19,140 nucleotides of DNA, taken from positions 1-19,140 of the forward strand of contig CAZTZY010000064.1 of NCBI GenBank assembly GCA_964617765.1. The letters are read 5' to 3'. A model generated the notes under the pieces. That model was not told the origin of the DNA and did no database searches. It saw only the letters and a list, made by a program, of their open reading frames with translations. Made by a program: the position numbers and the translations under genes. This document shows, one piece after another, positions 7,197-14,787 of the stretch. The first letter of the stretch is position 1. The number at the start of each line of letters is the position of its first letter. This DNA comes from CAZTZY01 sp964617765. Its GTDB lineage: Bacteria; Pseudomonadota; Gammaproteobacteria; Pseudomonadales; DT-91.

Positions 7197-7391
7197 TCAG
7201 AGTAATTTTGTTTTTTGGCGTTGGCAGCGACTGCATTCATACAAGGTCACCAGTTTGCCGGCACGCGAATCAAATTGTTTATCCTGGACAATTTTCCACT
7301 TGTGATGCCCTTCCTTGCATAAGATATTGCCCTTACCTGCTTCAACCGATAGTTTTTTTACTGGCCGCTTGAACGGAACAACATTACTCAT
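7197..7391 (-). CDS. Small zinc-ribbon-like protein, unknown function
   Basis: A 64-aa basic protein that I do not recognise. It has a spaced metal-binding pattern: C25 followed by H29/H30, and C53-x2-C56 (LCKEGHHKW and YECSRCQRQ), consistent with one zinc ribbon. The N-terminus MSNVVPFKRPVKK and the C-terminus QKTKLL are positively charged, which could suit nucleic-acid binding (inference only). Its ATG overlaps the TGA of the Smr gene (ATGA), showing translational coupling, and moaE follows after 7 bp. The overlap and the conserved-looking cysteines argue that it is a real gene. Confidence 0.72.
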   Translation of the reverse strand: MSNVVPFKRPVKKLSVEAGKGNILCKEGHHKWKIVQDKQFDSRAGKLVTLYECSRCQRQKTKLL

Positions 7392-7957
7392 GAGCGTTCC
7401 CCATGCCTTTCACGATTGAGATTTTTGGCTGATTCACTCTTGCGCAGCAATACATACATAGCTCCCGTACCGCCATGCTGGGGTTGTGCACTATGGAATG
7501 CCATGACTTCAGGAATCTCCTCCAGCCAATGCTCACAATAACTTTTTAATATCGCTTTTTTATCCGGGGTTTTATCACCTTTACCATGCAATAACAGCAC
7601 AGTGCGTAACTGATATTCCATACACTCATGGATAAAATCATAAATAGCCTTGCGGGCTTGCTCTACCGTCATACGATGCAAATCCAGGCGCGCATCACAA
7701 TCATATTTACCCAGGCGTAATTTACGGAAAACGCCTTCCTGAATACCATCCCGTTTGAAACTAACGATATCGTAAGGCCCTACTTCCTGGATATGTGAAG
7801 TGGAAAGGTAATTTTCTGCTCTGGCTTCTATAACAGCTGCCTCACGGCGCAAAGGCAAACTGGCTGAAATATCGGTTTTTTTACCAACATCTGCTGTATC
7901 TTGTTTTAACGGTTTAACATCACCGAATTCTTCTAAAAATGGATTATCTTGAGCCAT
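7388..7957 (-). CDS. Smr-domain protein (SmrA-type endonuclease)
   Basis: A 189-aa protein with a C-terminal Smr domain. The signatures are LDLHRMTVEQA (91-101), LLLHGKGDKTPD (121-132) and GGTGAMYVLL (162-171). Smr domains act as nicking nucleases or as RNA-cleaving ribosome-rescue factors (SmrB in E. coli). The N-terminal 80 residues are charged and less conserved, with the family-like DNPFLEEFGDVKPL opening, which fits short stand-alone bacterial Smr proteins. The DNA or RNA target cannot be decided here. It begins 11 bp after the SRPBCC gene and overlaps the next gene by 4 bp, so the run is probably one transcript. Confidence 0.9.
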   Translation of the reverse strand: MAQDNPFLEEFGDVKPLKQDTADVGKKTDISASLPLRREAAVIEARAENYLSTSHIQEVGPYDIVSFKRDGIQEGVFRKLRLGKYDCDARLDLHRMTVEQARKAIYDFIHECMEYQLRTVLLLHGKGDKTPDKKAILKSYCEHWLEEIPEVMAFHSAQPQHGGTGAMYVLLRKSESAKNLNRERHGERS

Positions 7958-7968
7958 AAATGTTCTAT

Positions 7969-8397
7969 TTATAAAGTTTTTTCAACATACTTTTTTAACG
8001 CATCGGCTTCACGCGTCATACCTTCTTCCAGGCTTTTTCCCAACAACCATTTTGCAAAAAAAGCCAATGGACCGACAATGGTTAACTCCACCTTATAAGC
8101 CGTGCCTTCTGCGACAGACTCCAGGGTTCTCAGGCGATCACCATATGCAAATATGGTAAACCAACCTTTATCACACCAGTGAAACAGATTAGGCCTGTCT
8201 ATTTTCAGTATCTCGTGGTGATATTGCTGAATCTTTTTACCCAGAACGACATCAACAACAATATCCTCACCTACCTGGCATACACCCTGCGCCTTTATCA
8301 ACCAGGGATTCCATAGGGAATAAGCATCAAAAGCTGTAATAGCATCATAGACTTGTTCCGGTTTTGCCTTGATTATAGCTGTTCTAACGATTTTCAT
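7969..8397 (-). CDS. SRPBCC (START-like) ligand-binding domain protein
   Basis: A 142-aa single-domain protein of the SRPBCC/polyketide cyclase-like superfamily, a helix-grip fold that binds hydrophobic ligands; its ligand is unknown. The pattern is a starting strand (MKIVRTAIIKA), then KPEQVYDAITAFDAYSLWNPWL, several beta strands (YKVELTIVGPLAFFAKW) and a closing amphipathic helix (EGMTREADALKKYVEKTL). I start it at the ATG at 8397, where GGGAAATAAA is a good ribosome site; an ATG 24 bp upstream adds residues unlike the family. It is the first gene of the run with the Smr gene, the 64-aa gene and moaE. Confidence 0.8.
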   Translation of the reverse strand: MKIVRTAIIKAKPEQVYDAITAFDAYSLWNPWLIKAQGVCQVGEDIVVDVVLGKKIQQYHHEILKIDRPNLFHWCDKGWFTIFAYGDRLRTLESVAEGTAYKVELTIVGPLAFFAKWLLGKSLEEGMTREADALKKYVEKTL

Positions 8398-8608
8398 TTT
8401 ATTTCCCAATCCCATGCACAATGATCATCAAGAGCGATCAATACACAGTTTAATAGTAAGTTGAGCGCACAAAAATACCATTTACACAGTATTTATACGA
8501 TGAAAAATCCCATCATCTAGGCAGCTAGAACTGAAAAACGCAGGAGTATCCTTTCTTTGACATACTATTTTCTGCTACGCTTGCCGCGATTTTATCAGAG
8601 AAACCAAC

Positions 8609-10573
8609 ATGCTTGATTTAAATACCCTTAGTCAATTAAAAGATCTCAAAAAACAGATTCAAGACTCCGTTCCACGCGGCACCGGCATTGTAAAAGGCAC
8701 CAATAAACGCTTTGGTTTTGTTATCGCAGATAATGATTCGCAGCAATACTTACTGCCTCAAACCGAAATGGAAAAGGTATTGCCCGGCGACCATATTCAA
8801 TACATTCTTGAACAAGGCGATAAAACCGATGAAAAACCCATCGCCAAGATCGAAAAACTGCTTAAATCCGATTTTTCCCGCTTTATTGGCAGTATCGTCA
8901 CGAAAAAAGATCAAATGTATGTAGTTCCCGACCATCAACAATGTAATCGCTGGATATTTATTCCACCCAAATTCCGCAAAACCCTTAAAGAAGGCGATCT
9001 GGTTGCAGCAAAAATCAGCCAACACCCTTTTCAGCATGAAGGACGAGTGCAAGCGGAAATCACCGCTTTTATAGGTCAGCCTGCCGATCCTTATATTGAA
9101 CATCGTTATGCTATCGTCAAAGAAGGTATTGAAGAAAAAATCTGGCAACCCGATGAACTTCAAGCCGTACGCCAAACCGCAGAAACGCTTCTGGATGCTA
9201 CGATTCCCGAACGGTCTGATTATCGCTCTTCACTATTTTTCACCATCGATGGAGCATCAACGCAGGATCTTGACGATGCTTTGAATATTGAAAAAACGGC
9301 TGATGGCTGGAAATTGAACATAGCTATAGCCGATGTTTCGACTTTTATTGATGCTAACTCTCCACTCGATAAAATCGCTGTTAAACAGGCCAGCTCCATC
9401 TATATGCCTGGACAAAAAATCCCCATGTTACCGGATGTACTCTCATCCGATATTTGCTCGCTTAAACCTCATCAAGATCGTTTAGCATTGATTTGTCATT
9501 TAACCATTAATGCAGATGGAACAATCATCCACACCTCTTACACAGAAGCTGTCATTAACAGTAAAGCCAAACTGAGTTATGACGAGGTGGCACTCTTAAT
9601 AGATGGCAAACACTCTTCTATTAATGAATCGATCAAACTCCAGTTACTGGAACTGAACAACCTTGCCTTACAACGTCATGAATGGCGCAAGAAGAATTCC
9701 CTGCTGATGGATGAATATGTGGACTATCGCTATACATTGAATGATAAAGGTAAAATCATTGCGATAGAAAAACAAGAGCGCAACAAGGCCCAACAGTTAG
9801 TTGAAGAATGTATGCTTGCCTGTAATGAATCTACAGCAAGATTTATTAACCAGCACCAGCATGATGGTTTATTTTTAGCCCATAACGGCTTTAAAGCAGA
9901 CCAGTTATCTGGTTTGGAAAAACTGTTTGAAGCTTATTTACCCGATTTTGATAAAACTACCGCAAACACACTGGAAGGCTACAAAAACCTCCTTCGCCTT
10001 GTGGAAAATCTGGAATGCGATTTGGCGCTCAAGGAAATCTTGCGCAAAAAACTGGTTAAATCCGAATGGTCAATCAAACATTCTCCGCATTTTGGTTTGG
10101 GTTTTGATGCCTATACGACGTTCACATCACCTATTCGTAAATACAGTGACCTTTTAGTACATCGCATAATAAAAAGCATTATTCATCAACAAACAGCAGT
10201 GCCTCTCACTGAAAAAACCATTACCCATTTGAACGATGCCATTCAATCTGTGCGCAATGCCCAAAGAGATTGTGAACAAGCCCTTAAATGCCAATATCTT
10301 CAACAATTTAAGGGCCGTGCTTTTAATGGTGAAATATCAATGATAAACCATCGTGTTATTGGTGTGCATTTGCCAGATTTTGATATCCATGGGAAAATAG
10401 AAGTACGCTCGCTCAATACCCCATTTACTTTCAAACAGGATTCATTACAGCTGCTTTCTGACACATTGAATTTCAGATTAAAACAAAACGTTAGTGTCAT
10501 TATAGACAGTATTGATGAAGCTCAGCGTAATATAAAACTGACCTTAGCAGAAAATGCGAGTGCCGCAGCATGA
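8609..10573 (+). CDS. rnb: Exoribonuclease II
   Basis: RNase II, a processive 3'-to-5' exoribonuclease that degrades single-stranded RNA to short oligonucleotides. At 654 aa it is close to the E. coli enzyme. Two N-terminal cold-shock-type domains (about 15-160, with GIVKGTNKRFGFV) are followed by the RNB catalytic domain, whose acidic centre TIDGASTQDLDDAL gives D214, D220, D222 and D223, matching the four E. coli aspartates. Other marks are IAIADVSTFID, IPMLPDVLSSDICSL, HFGLGFDAYTTFTSPIRKYSD (the catalytic Arg region) and a C-terminal S1 domain (about 570-645). The short N-terminus and overall similarity favour RNase II over RNase R. The ribosome site is weak (AGAG). A TTGACA at 8557-8562 upstream lacks a good -10 partner. 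The stop overlaps the start of the next gene. Confidence 0.95.
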   Translation: MLDLNTLSQLKDLKKQIQDSVPRGTGIVKGTNKRFGFVIADNDSQQYLLPQTEMEKVLPGDHIQYILEQGDKTDEKPIAKIEKLLKSDFSRFIGSIVTKKDQMYVVPDHQQCNRWIFIPPKFRKTLKEGDLVAAKISQHPFQHEGRVQAEITAFIGQPADPYIEHRYAIVKEGIEEKIWQPDELQAVRQTAETLLDATIPERSDYRSSLFFTIDGASTQDLDDALNIEKTADGWKLNIAIADVSTFIDANSPLDKIAVKQASSIYMPGQKIPMLPDVLSSDICSLKPHQDRLALICHLTINADGTIIHTSYTEAVINSKAKLSYDEVALLIDGKHSSINESIKLQLLELNNLALQRHEWRKKNSLLMDEYVDYRYTLNDKGKIIAIEKQERNKAQQLVEECMLACNESTARFINQHQHDGLFLAHNGFKADQLSGLEKLFEAYLPDFDKTTANTLEGYKNLLRLVENLECDLALKEILRKKLVKSEWSIKHSPHFGLGFDAYTTFTSPIRKYSDLLVHRIIKSIIHQQTAVPLTEKTITHLNDAIQSVRNAQRDCEQALKCQYLQQFKGRAFNGEISMINHRVIGVHLPDFDIHGKIEVRSLNTPFTFKQDSLQLLSDTLNFRLKQNVSVIIDSIDEAQRNIKLTLAENASAAA

Positions 10574-10941
10574 ACAACTGGAATACCGCCAACTATTTAA
10601 GTATTTCCACCCAAAAACGCGATGGCACCTGGGTCAACACGCCCGTATGGTTTGCCAAAGAAAATGAGTGCTTTTATTTATTCTCGGAAGGCAAAGCCGG
10701 CAAAGTAAAACGCATCCGCAATTTCCATGAAGTGAAAATTTGCCCTTGCACCATGATGGGGAAATTAACAGGTGAATGGCAAAATGCACAAGCCGAGTTA
10801 TTAAGTGATGCCTCAGCAACAATGCAAGCCCACACTGCCCTGCTAAAAAAATACCGCTGGCAAATGCGCATGCTGGATTTGGGCGCTACTCTGGGAGGTA
10901 AAATAAACAAGCGCGCCTTTATTAAAGTAACACTCAATTAA
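10570..10941 (+). CDS. PPOX-class (pyridoxamine oxidase-fold) flavoprotein
   Basis: A 123-aa protein with the split-barrel flavin-binding fold of the PNPOx-like/F420-binding family. Recognisable parts are NYLSISTQKRDGTWVNTPVWFA, CFYLFSEGKAGKVKRIRN (cofactor phosphate-binding basic patch), VKICPCTMMGKLTGEWQNAQAELL and a C-terminal helix with KKYRWQMRMLDL. Members reduce or bind small ligands with FMN or F420; proteobacteria that lack F420 are expected to use a flavin. Substrate unknown. Its ATG overlaps the rnb TGA (ATGA), so it depends on rnb translation, an association I cannot explain functionally. Confidence 0.8.
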   Translation: MNNWNTANYLSISTQKRDGTWVNTPVWFAKENECFYLFSEGKAGKVKRIRNFHEVKICPCTMMGKLTGEWQNAQAELLSDASATMQAHTALLKKYRWQMRMLDLGATLGGKINKRAFIKVTLN

Positions 10942-10956
10942 AGTGTCACTCATTCA

Positions 10957-11454
10957 TTAATTCTTGGGAAATCTTTTCTCAATGTGTTTTTTAAAGCGAT
11001 TAAACATCCATTGATTTGCCAGTCCCATAAAAGGGCCAAACATCGCCATTGAGATTTTTCCTATGCCCTTGGGCGTCATGCCCATAGTCCATACCACTTG
11101 TGTTTTGCCATCGGGTAAAACAGTAAGTTGGTAATCTTCAGCAAAACTTTCAATTAATGATTGCGATGAATGTGTAAAACAAAACGCCATACGTTTGGGA
11201 TAATCCCAGGCGATAAAAGTTTCATCACCTATCAAATTACCCATCATTGAAACTCTGCGGGTTGTGGACAAACCAAAGGGTTTTGGAGAGGTCCATTCAA
11301 CATTCAGTATTGGTGGTGCCCATTTAGGCCAATCCCCAGCATCTTCAAAACTGATAAAAATCTGTTCGGGCGTGGCATTAACTTCGATAGTTGATCGATA
11401 TACACAAGGGGCATACGAAAAATAATCTACGGTAACTTCTTGGCATTTATGCAT
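10957..11454 (-). CDS. SRPBCC (START-like) domain protein
   Basis: A second, unrelated SRPBCC/polyketide cyclase-type protein of 165 aa. The fold signature is STIEVNATPEQIFISFEDAGDWPKWAPPI, followed by strands (RRVSMMGNLIGDETFIAWDYPKRMAFCF), YQLTVLPDGKTQVVWTMGMTP and a C-terminal helix QWMFNRFKKHIEKRFP. Such proteins bind lipids or other hydrophobic ligands or act as cyclases or chaperones; nothing here fixes the role. It converges on the PPOX gene with a 15-bp gap and is divergent from the diguanylate cyclase gene across 86 bp. Confidence 0.75.
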   Translation of the reverse strand: MHKCQEVTVDYFSYAPCVYRSTIEVNATPEQIFISFEDAGDWPKWAPPILNVEWTSPKPFGLSTTRRVSMMGNLIGDETFIAWDYPKRMAFCFTHSSQSLIESFAEDYQLTVLPDGKTQVVWTMGMTPKGIGKISMAMFGPFMGLANQWMFNRFKKHIEKRFPKN

Positions 11455-11540
11455 ATTGGTACTTTCTTATAAAGATTGGGTAGGGTTAAATACCGCATTG
11501 ATGCTATAGGTAACTCTTATTCAGGTAAAGTACTAGCCAC

Positions 11541-12707
11541 ATGAAACTCTTAACAATACTTTTACAACAGTTTGAAAAGTCCCGCGACCACTTCTTACCC
11601 CGTGAACTCGTACAAAATGGCAACATTGATGTGGCCTATCGCTTTCGTTTATTGGCCGACATGATCATTATCTGCATGATCGTGATAAGTTTTTTTGCCA
11701 TTTATTACCCCTGTATAACCCATTTTTCCTGGCCGGGCAGCGTTTTCAGCTCTTCCTTCAGCGCTATTCTCCTGAGCTTTCATGCATTCTTGCTACTTCG
11801 TTTACGCCAACAAAAAAATCATGAAAAAACGGCCCAATGGCTTATCACCAGTGTTTTTCTGGCCATTAATTTTGGCATTATTATTACCGGCGGAGTTTTA
11901 AATAGCCTAACTCCGGTTTTCTTGCCTTTACCGATTATCATGGCATTTTTGTTGATCAATAAGCGCACTGGCTTAATATATTCTGCAGTGACTTTTTCTT
12001 TTTACATTACTTTGGCAGGGTTGAGTTTATCCGGGTTTGAATTTCCACAAACCATTCCCATCAGCAATACTGATGACGTTGAGATATTCTTATGGCTGTT
12101 TTTCTCTATAAGTATGCTGGCATTGATATTGGCCTATGACGGACTATCGGCCCGACTTATTCACCAATTGCGCTTTGAACAAGAAAAACAAACCTATCTT
12201 GCCACCCACGACTCTTTAACCGATTTAGCCAATCGGCAAAAATTCGATGAACAAATCAATGAAGCCATTCATCGTAGCAGTCGCCTGGGTAATAGCGTCA
12301 CTCTCCTCATTATCGACCTGAACAAATTTAAACCTATTAATGATTCTTTTGGCCATGATGCCGGTGATGCCATTCTCATCCACGTAGCCAAACAAATATC
12401 ATCCACTATTCGAACTGATGATTTGGCGGCACGCATTGGCGGTGATGAATTTGCGGTGATTTTACAAGGTGATAAAACGATAAAAGACATTACTGCACTG
12501 ATGGGTCGTTTAACCCAACAAATCACATCACCTTTACGGTTTAAAAATAAAATACTGACCGTCACTGCCAGTATTGGCATTGCTTCATTTCCAGATCAGA
12601 CAAAAACCGAAGAAGATTTGAGGAAAGCCGCTGATACAGCCATGTATGCAGCTAAAAAGAAGGGTAAGGACTGGGTGTTTTTTAACGAATCACTCGATAA
12701 TGAGTGA
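11541..12707 (+). CDS. Membrane diguanylate cyclase (GGDEF)
   Basis: A 388-aa enzyme that makes cyclic di-GMP from two GTP. The N-terminal half has about six membrane segments (39-57, 68-88, 100-118, 124-139, 145-165, 181-199), a MASE-like sensor that I cannot assign to a named family. A short coiled linker (200-222) leads to a GGDEF domain (about 222-385) with HDSLTDLANR, LLIIDLNKFKPINDSFGHDAGD, the active site RIGGDEFAVIL (GGDEF at 300-304) and VTASIGIAS. An inhibitory site RxxD (RTDD, 291-294) lies exactly five residues before GGDEF, so product feedback is expected. There is no EAL domain. All catalytic residues are intact. Such enzymes commonly promote biofilm and reduce motility. Confidence 0.93.
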   Translation: MKLLTILLQQFEKSRDHFLPRELVQNGNIDVAYRFRLLADMIIICMIVISFFAIYYPCITHFSWPGSVFSSSFSAILLSFHAFLLLRLRQQKNHEKTAQWLITSVFLAINFGIIITGGVLNSLTPVFLPLPIIMAFLLINKRTGLIYSAVTFSFYITLAGLSLSGFEFPQTIPISNTDDVEIFLWLFFSISMLALILAYDGLSARLIHQLRFEQEKQTYLATHDSLTDLANRQKFDEQINEAIHRSSRLGNSVTLLIIDLNKFKPINDSFGHDAGDAILIHVAKQISSTIRTDDLAARIGGDEFAVILQGDKTIKDITALMGRLTQQITSPLRFKNKILTVTASIGIASFPDQTKTEEDLRKAADTAMYAAKKKGKDWVFFNESLDNE

Positions 12708-12713
12708 TCCGTT
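12689..12713 (+). terminator. Possible terminator overlapping the cyclase stop codon
   Basis: ATCACTC (12689-12695) and GAGTGAT (12702-12708) form a 7-bp stem with a 6-nt loop. CCG and then TTTT follow. The hairpin includes the TGA stop, and the U-tract is short. Confidence 0.4.
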
Positions 12714-12744
12714 TTCATCATTAACGCAGTAACACAAGAAGAAA

Positions 12745-13362
12745 CTACAGGCTTAAATCCCTCACACTGCCTTTGATAAATTCCTTTTTCAAATCTTCAT
12801 AGGTTGTCACTGAAGGAAATTGTGGAAACTCGGCAATCACATTCGGCGGCGCCTTGAACAAAATACCCACCTCAGCCTGAGCCAACATTGTAGTATCGTT
12901 ATAGGAATCACCGGCTGCAAGAACACGGTAATTCAAACCTTGAAAAGCGATGACAGAATGGCGCTTGGGATCAACCTGACGCAATTTGTAATCCACAACC
13001 CTACCCTTGTCATTAACTTCAAGCTTATGACAAAGCAGCGTTGGCCAGCCTAACTGCTTCATTAAAGGTGCCGAGAATTCATAGAAAGTATCAGAGAGAA
13101 TGACCACCTGGAAACGTTCGCGTAACCAATCCACAAACTCAGGTGCTCCTTCCATCGGTTTCAATTTGGCAATAACTGCCTGAATATCTGGCAGGCCCAG
13201 ATTATGCTCATCAAGAATGCGCAAACGCTGCTTCATCAACACATTGTAATCAGGAATATCCCTTGTAGTGGCTCTTAGCTCTTTAATGCCAGTCAATTCA
13301 GCAAAGGCGATCCAGATTTCTGGAACGAGAACTCCTTCAAGGTCAAGACATGCTATTTCCAC
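12745..13362 (-). CDS. thrH: ThrH: phosphoserine phosphatase / phosphoserine-homoserine phosphotransferase
   Basis: A HAD-superfamily enzyme of 205 aa that matches, from recall, Pseudomonas ThrH in length and nearly throughout. It dephosphorylates phosphoserine and can pass the phosphate to homoserine, linking serine and threonine synthesis. Motif I is CLDLEGVLVPE (D7, with Glu9 where other HADs have Asp, as in known ThrH), motif II VILSDTFYEF, then LLCHKLEVND, and motif IV AAGDSYNDTTML with the metal-binding Asp pair. The start is GTG at 13362 with GGAG seven bases upstream; translation begins MEIACLDLEG as in the family. It lies downstream of cysB but behind a terminator, so it has its own promoter, probably in 13363-13423. 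Confidence 0.95.
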   Translation of the reverse strand: MEIACLDLEGVLVPEIWIAFAELTGIKELRATTRDIPDYNVLMKQRLRILDEHNLGLPDIQAVIAKLKPMEGAPEFVDWLRERFQVVILSDTFYEFSAPLMKQLGWPTLLCHKLEVNDKGRVVDYKLRQVDPKRHSVIAFQGLNYRVLAAGDSYNDTTMLAQAEVGILFKAPPNVIAEFPQFPSVTTYEDLKKEFIKGSVRDLSL

Positions 13363-13423
13363 AAGAAAACTCCAGTAGGCGAAAATGTGATGTGAGACTA
13401 CAGATTTAGGTCTGAAATTTCAA

Positions 13424-13448
13424 TAAAAAAGGCTGCCTGGGCAGCCTT
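13424..13448 (-). terminator. Rho-independent terminator of cysB
   Basis: AAGGCTGC (13429-13436) and GCAGCCTT (13441-13448) form an 8-bp GC-rich stem with a CTGG loop. On the minus strand it is followed by a T run (13430-13425). It separates cysB from thrH. Confidence 0.88.
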
Positions 13449-13466
13449 AAAGAGGTGAATTCTTTG

Positions 13467-14441
13467 TTAATGCGTCGGTAATTCTATATTGGAGAATAAT
13501 TCATCCAGCTCCAGCTTGCTTTGGCGGTTATAGGCTTCATTAATGATTTTTTTGGTTAAATGCGGGGCAAATAATTCAATAAAATCGTACATAAAACCGC
13601 GTAAGAATGTTCCTCTCCTGAAACCGATTTTAGTGATACTGGGTTTAAACAAATGGCTGGCATCCAGCGCAACCAGATCGGTATCCACTTCTGGATCATA
13701 CGACATACTGGCAACAATCCCGATTCCCAGACCCAAACGCACATAGGTTTTAATCACATCGGCATCCGCAGCAGTAAAAACTACTTTTGGTGCTAATCCA
13801 CGACTAAAAAACGCTTCATCCAGTTTGGAACGTCCGGTGAAACCAAATACATAGGTCACTATGGGATAACGGGCAACATCTTCCAGTGTTAATGGCGAGG
13901 CTTTGACCAATGGATGATTTTTGGGAACGATAATGGCACGATTCCATTTATAACAAGGCATCATGATCAAATCAGAAAAAAGCTCGAGTGCTTCCGTGGC
14001 AATCGCAAAATCCACAGTGCCATCAGCGGCTAACTCGGAAATTTGCATCGGTGTACCCTGATGCATATGCAAAGACACATCAGGATATTTTTCAATAAAC
14101 GCTTTAATCACTGGAGGCAATGCATAACGCGCTTGAGTATGCGTTGTGGCTATCGACAAACTGCCCTTTTTTTCATTGCTGTATTCTTGCGCAACCTGTT
14201 TTACGCTATCCACCTTGCGCAAAATATCACCGGCAATATCCAGAATAGCCTCACCGGCTGGAGTAACCCGCGTTAAATGCTTGCCGCTACGGGCAAAAAT
14301 CTCGACACCCAACTCATCTTCAAGCAGGCGTATTTGCTTGCTGATACCCGGTTGTGATGTATATAAACTTTGTGCGGTGGTCGATACATTGAGGTCGTTA
14401 TGCGCAACTTCCCAAATATATCTTAACTGTTGTAATTTCAT
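13467..14441 (-). CDS. cysB: LysR-type regulator CysB
   Basis: The master activator of cysteine synthesis and sulfur starvation genes, 324 aa as in enterobacteria. Residues 1-60 are the winged helix-turn-helix (LNVSTTAQSLYTSQPGISKQIRLLEDELG), followed by the linker helix and the effector domain. The inducer-binding cluster TTHTQARY (T100, T102, Q103) and TYVFGFTGRSKLD are intact; they bind N-acetylserine or O-acetylserine. The N-terminal MKLQQLRYIWEVAHNDLNVS is nearly diagnostic. The ATG at 14441 has AAGGGA eight bases upstream. CysB commonly represses its own promoter, and the intergenic palindrome may take part in that (inference). Confidence 0.96.
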   Translation of the reverse strand: MKLQQLRYIWEVAHNDLNVSTTAQSLYTSQPGISKQIRLLEDELGVEIFARSGKHLTRVTPAGEAILDIAGDILRKVDSVKQVAQEYSNEKKGSLSIATTHTQARYALPPVIKAFIEKYPDVSLHMHQGTPMQISELAADGTVDFAIATEALELFSDLIMMPCYKWNRAIIVPKNHPLVKASPLTLEDVARYPIVTYVFGFTGRSKLDEAFFSRGLAPKVVFTAADADVIKTYVRLGLGIGIVASMSYDPEVDTDLVALDASHLFKPSITKIGFRRGTFLRGFMYDFIELFAPHLTKKIINEAYNRQSKLELDELFSNIELPTH

Positions 14442-14522
14442 GCACGTCCCTTGGCAAAAGCCTTTTTTTATTTTTATTAGCGGGGATTAAAGTCATCAAG
14501 TATTGCTTTAAACTACTTTTAC

Positions 14523-14542
14523 ACATTGACTGCAGTCAATGT
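14523..14542. promoter_or_regulatory. Perfect 20-bp palindrome, likely operator
   Basis: ACATTGACTGCAGTCAATGT reads the same on both strands with no spacer. It lies 82-101 bp upstream of the cysB start and about 245 bp upstream of alr. TTGACT within it could serve as a cysB -35 box, so a bound protein would block or adjust cysB transcription. Which protein binds is unknown. Confidence 0.55.
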
Positions 14543-14659
14543 CGTAGTGATTTAGCAGCCATCCCATTTTCAAAGCATATACCCAAATAGTAATACCACA
14601 ACTATTTTTTAGAACGAAACGAACAAATACTACTGAAATTTCATCTAAATACGCTCAAA

Positions 14660-14738
14660 TATTGTACAAAAACTTATAAAAATCAACTGCCAAATAAAAA
14701 CATCTCATCTACCTAACTTCCTGAAACTATGTACAATA
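14660..14738. promoter_or_regulatory. Two inverted TATTGTACA words upstream of alr
   Basis: TATTGTACA at 14660-14668 and its reverse complement at 14730-14738, 50-130 bp before the alr ATG. The second contains TACAAT, a possible alr -10 box. It could be an operator pair or chance in AT-rich DNA. Confidence 0.25.
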
Positions 14739-14787
14739 CTGAAAATAAACACTCCGGCAATTTATCACACAGCCTAAGATACACCTT

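Larger units (their letters stand above)
14442..14787. other. cysB/alr divergent intergenic region (346 bp)
   Basis: No coding potential is seen. It is AT-rich and must hold the promoters of both cysB and alr. It contains a perfect 20-bp palindrome nearer cysB and a pair of inverted TATTGTACA words nearer alr. A possible cysB promoter, TTGACT (14539-14534) with TAGTTT 18 bp on, would place its -35 box inside the palindrome. Confidence 0.6.

Noticed and set aside
8557..8562. TTGACA upstream of rnb as a promoter
   Set aside because: A consensus -35 box, but no reasonable -10 box at 16-19 bp; left out as a promoter feature.
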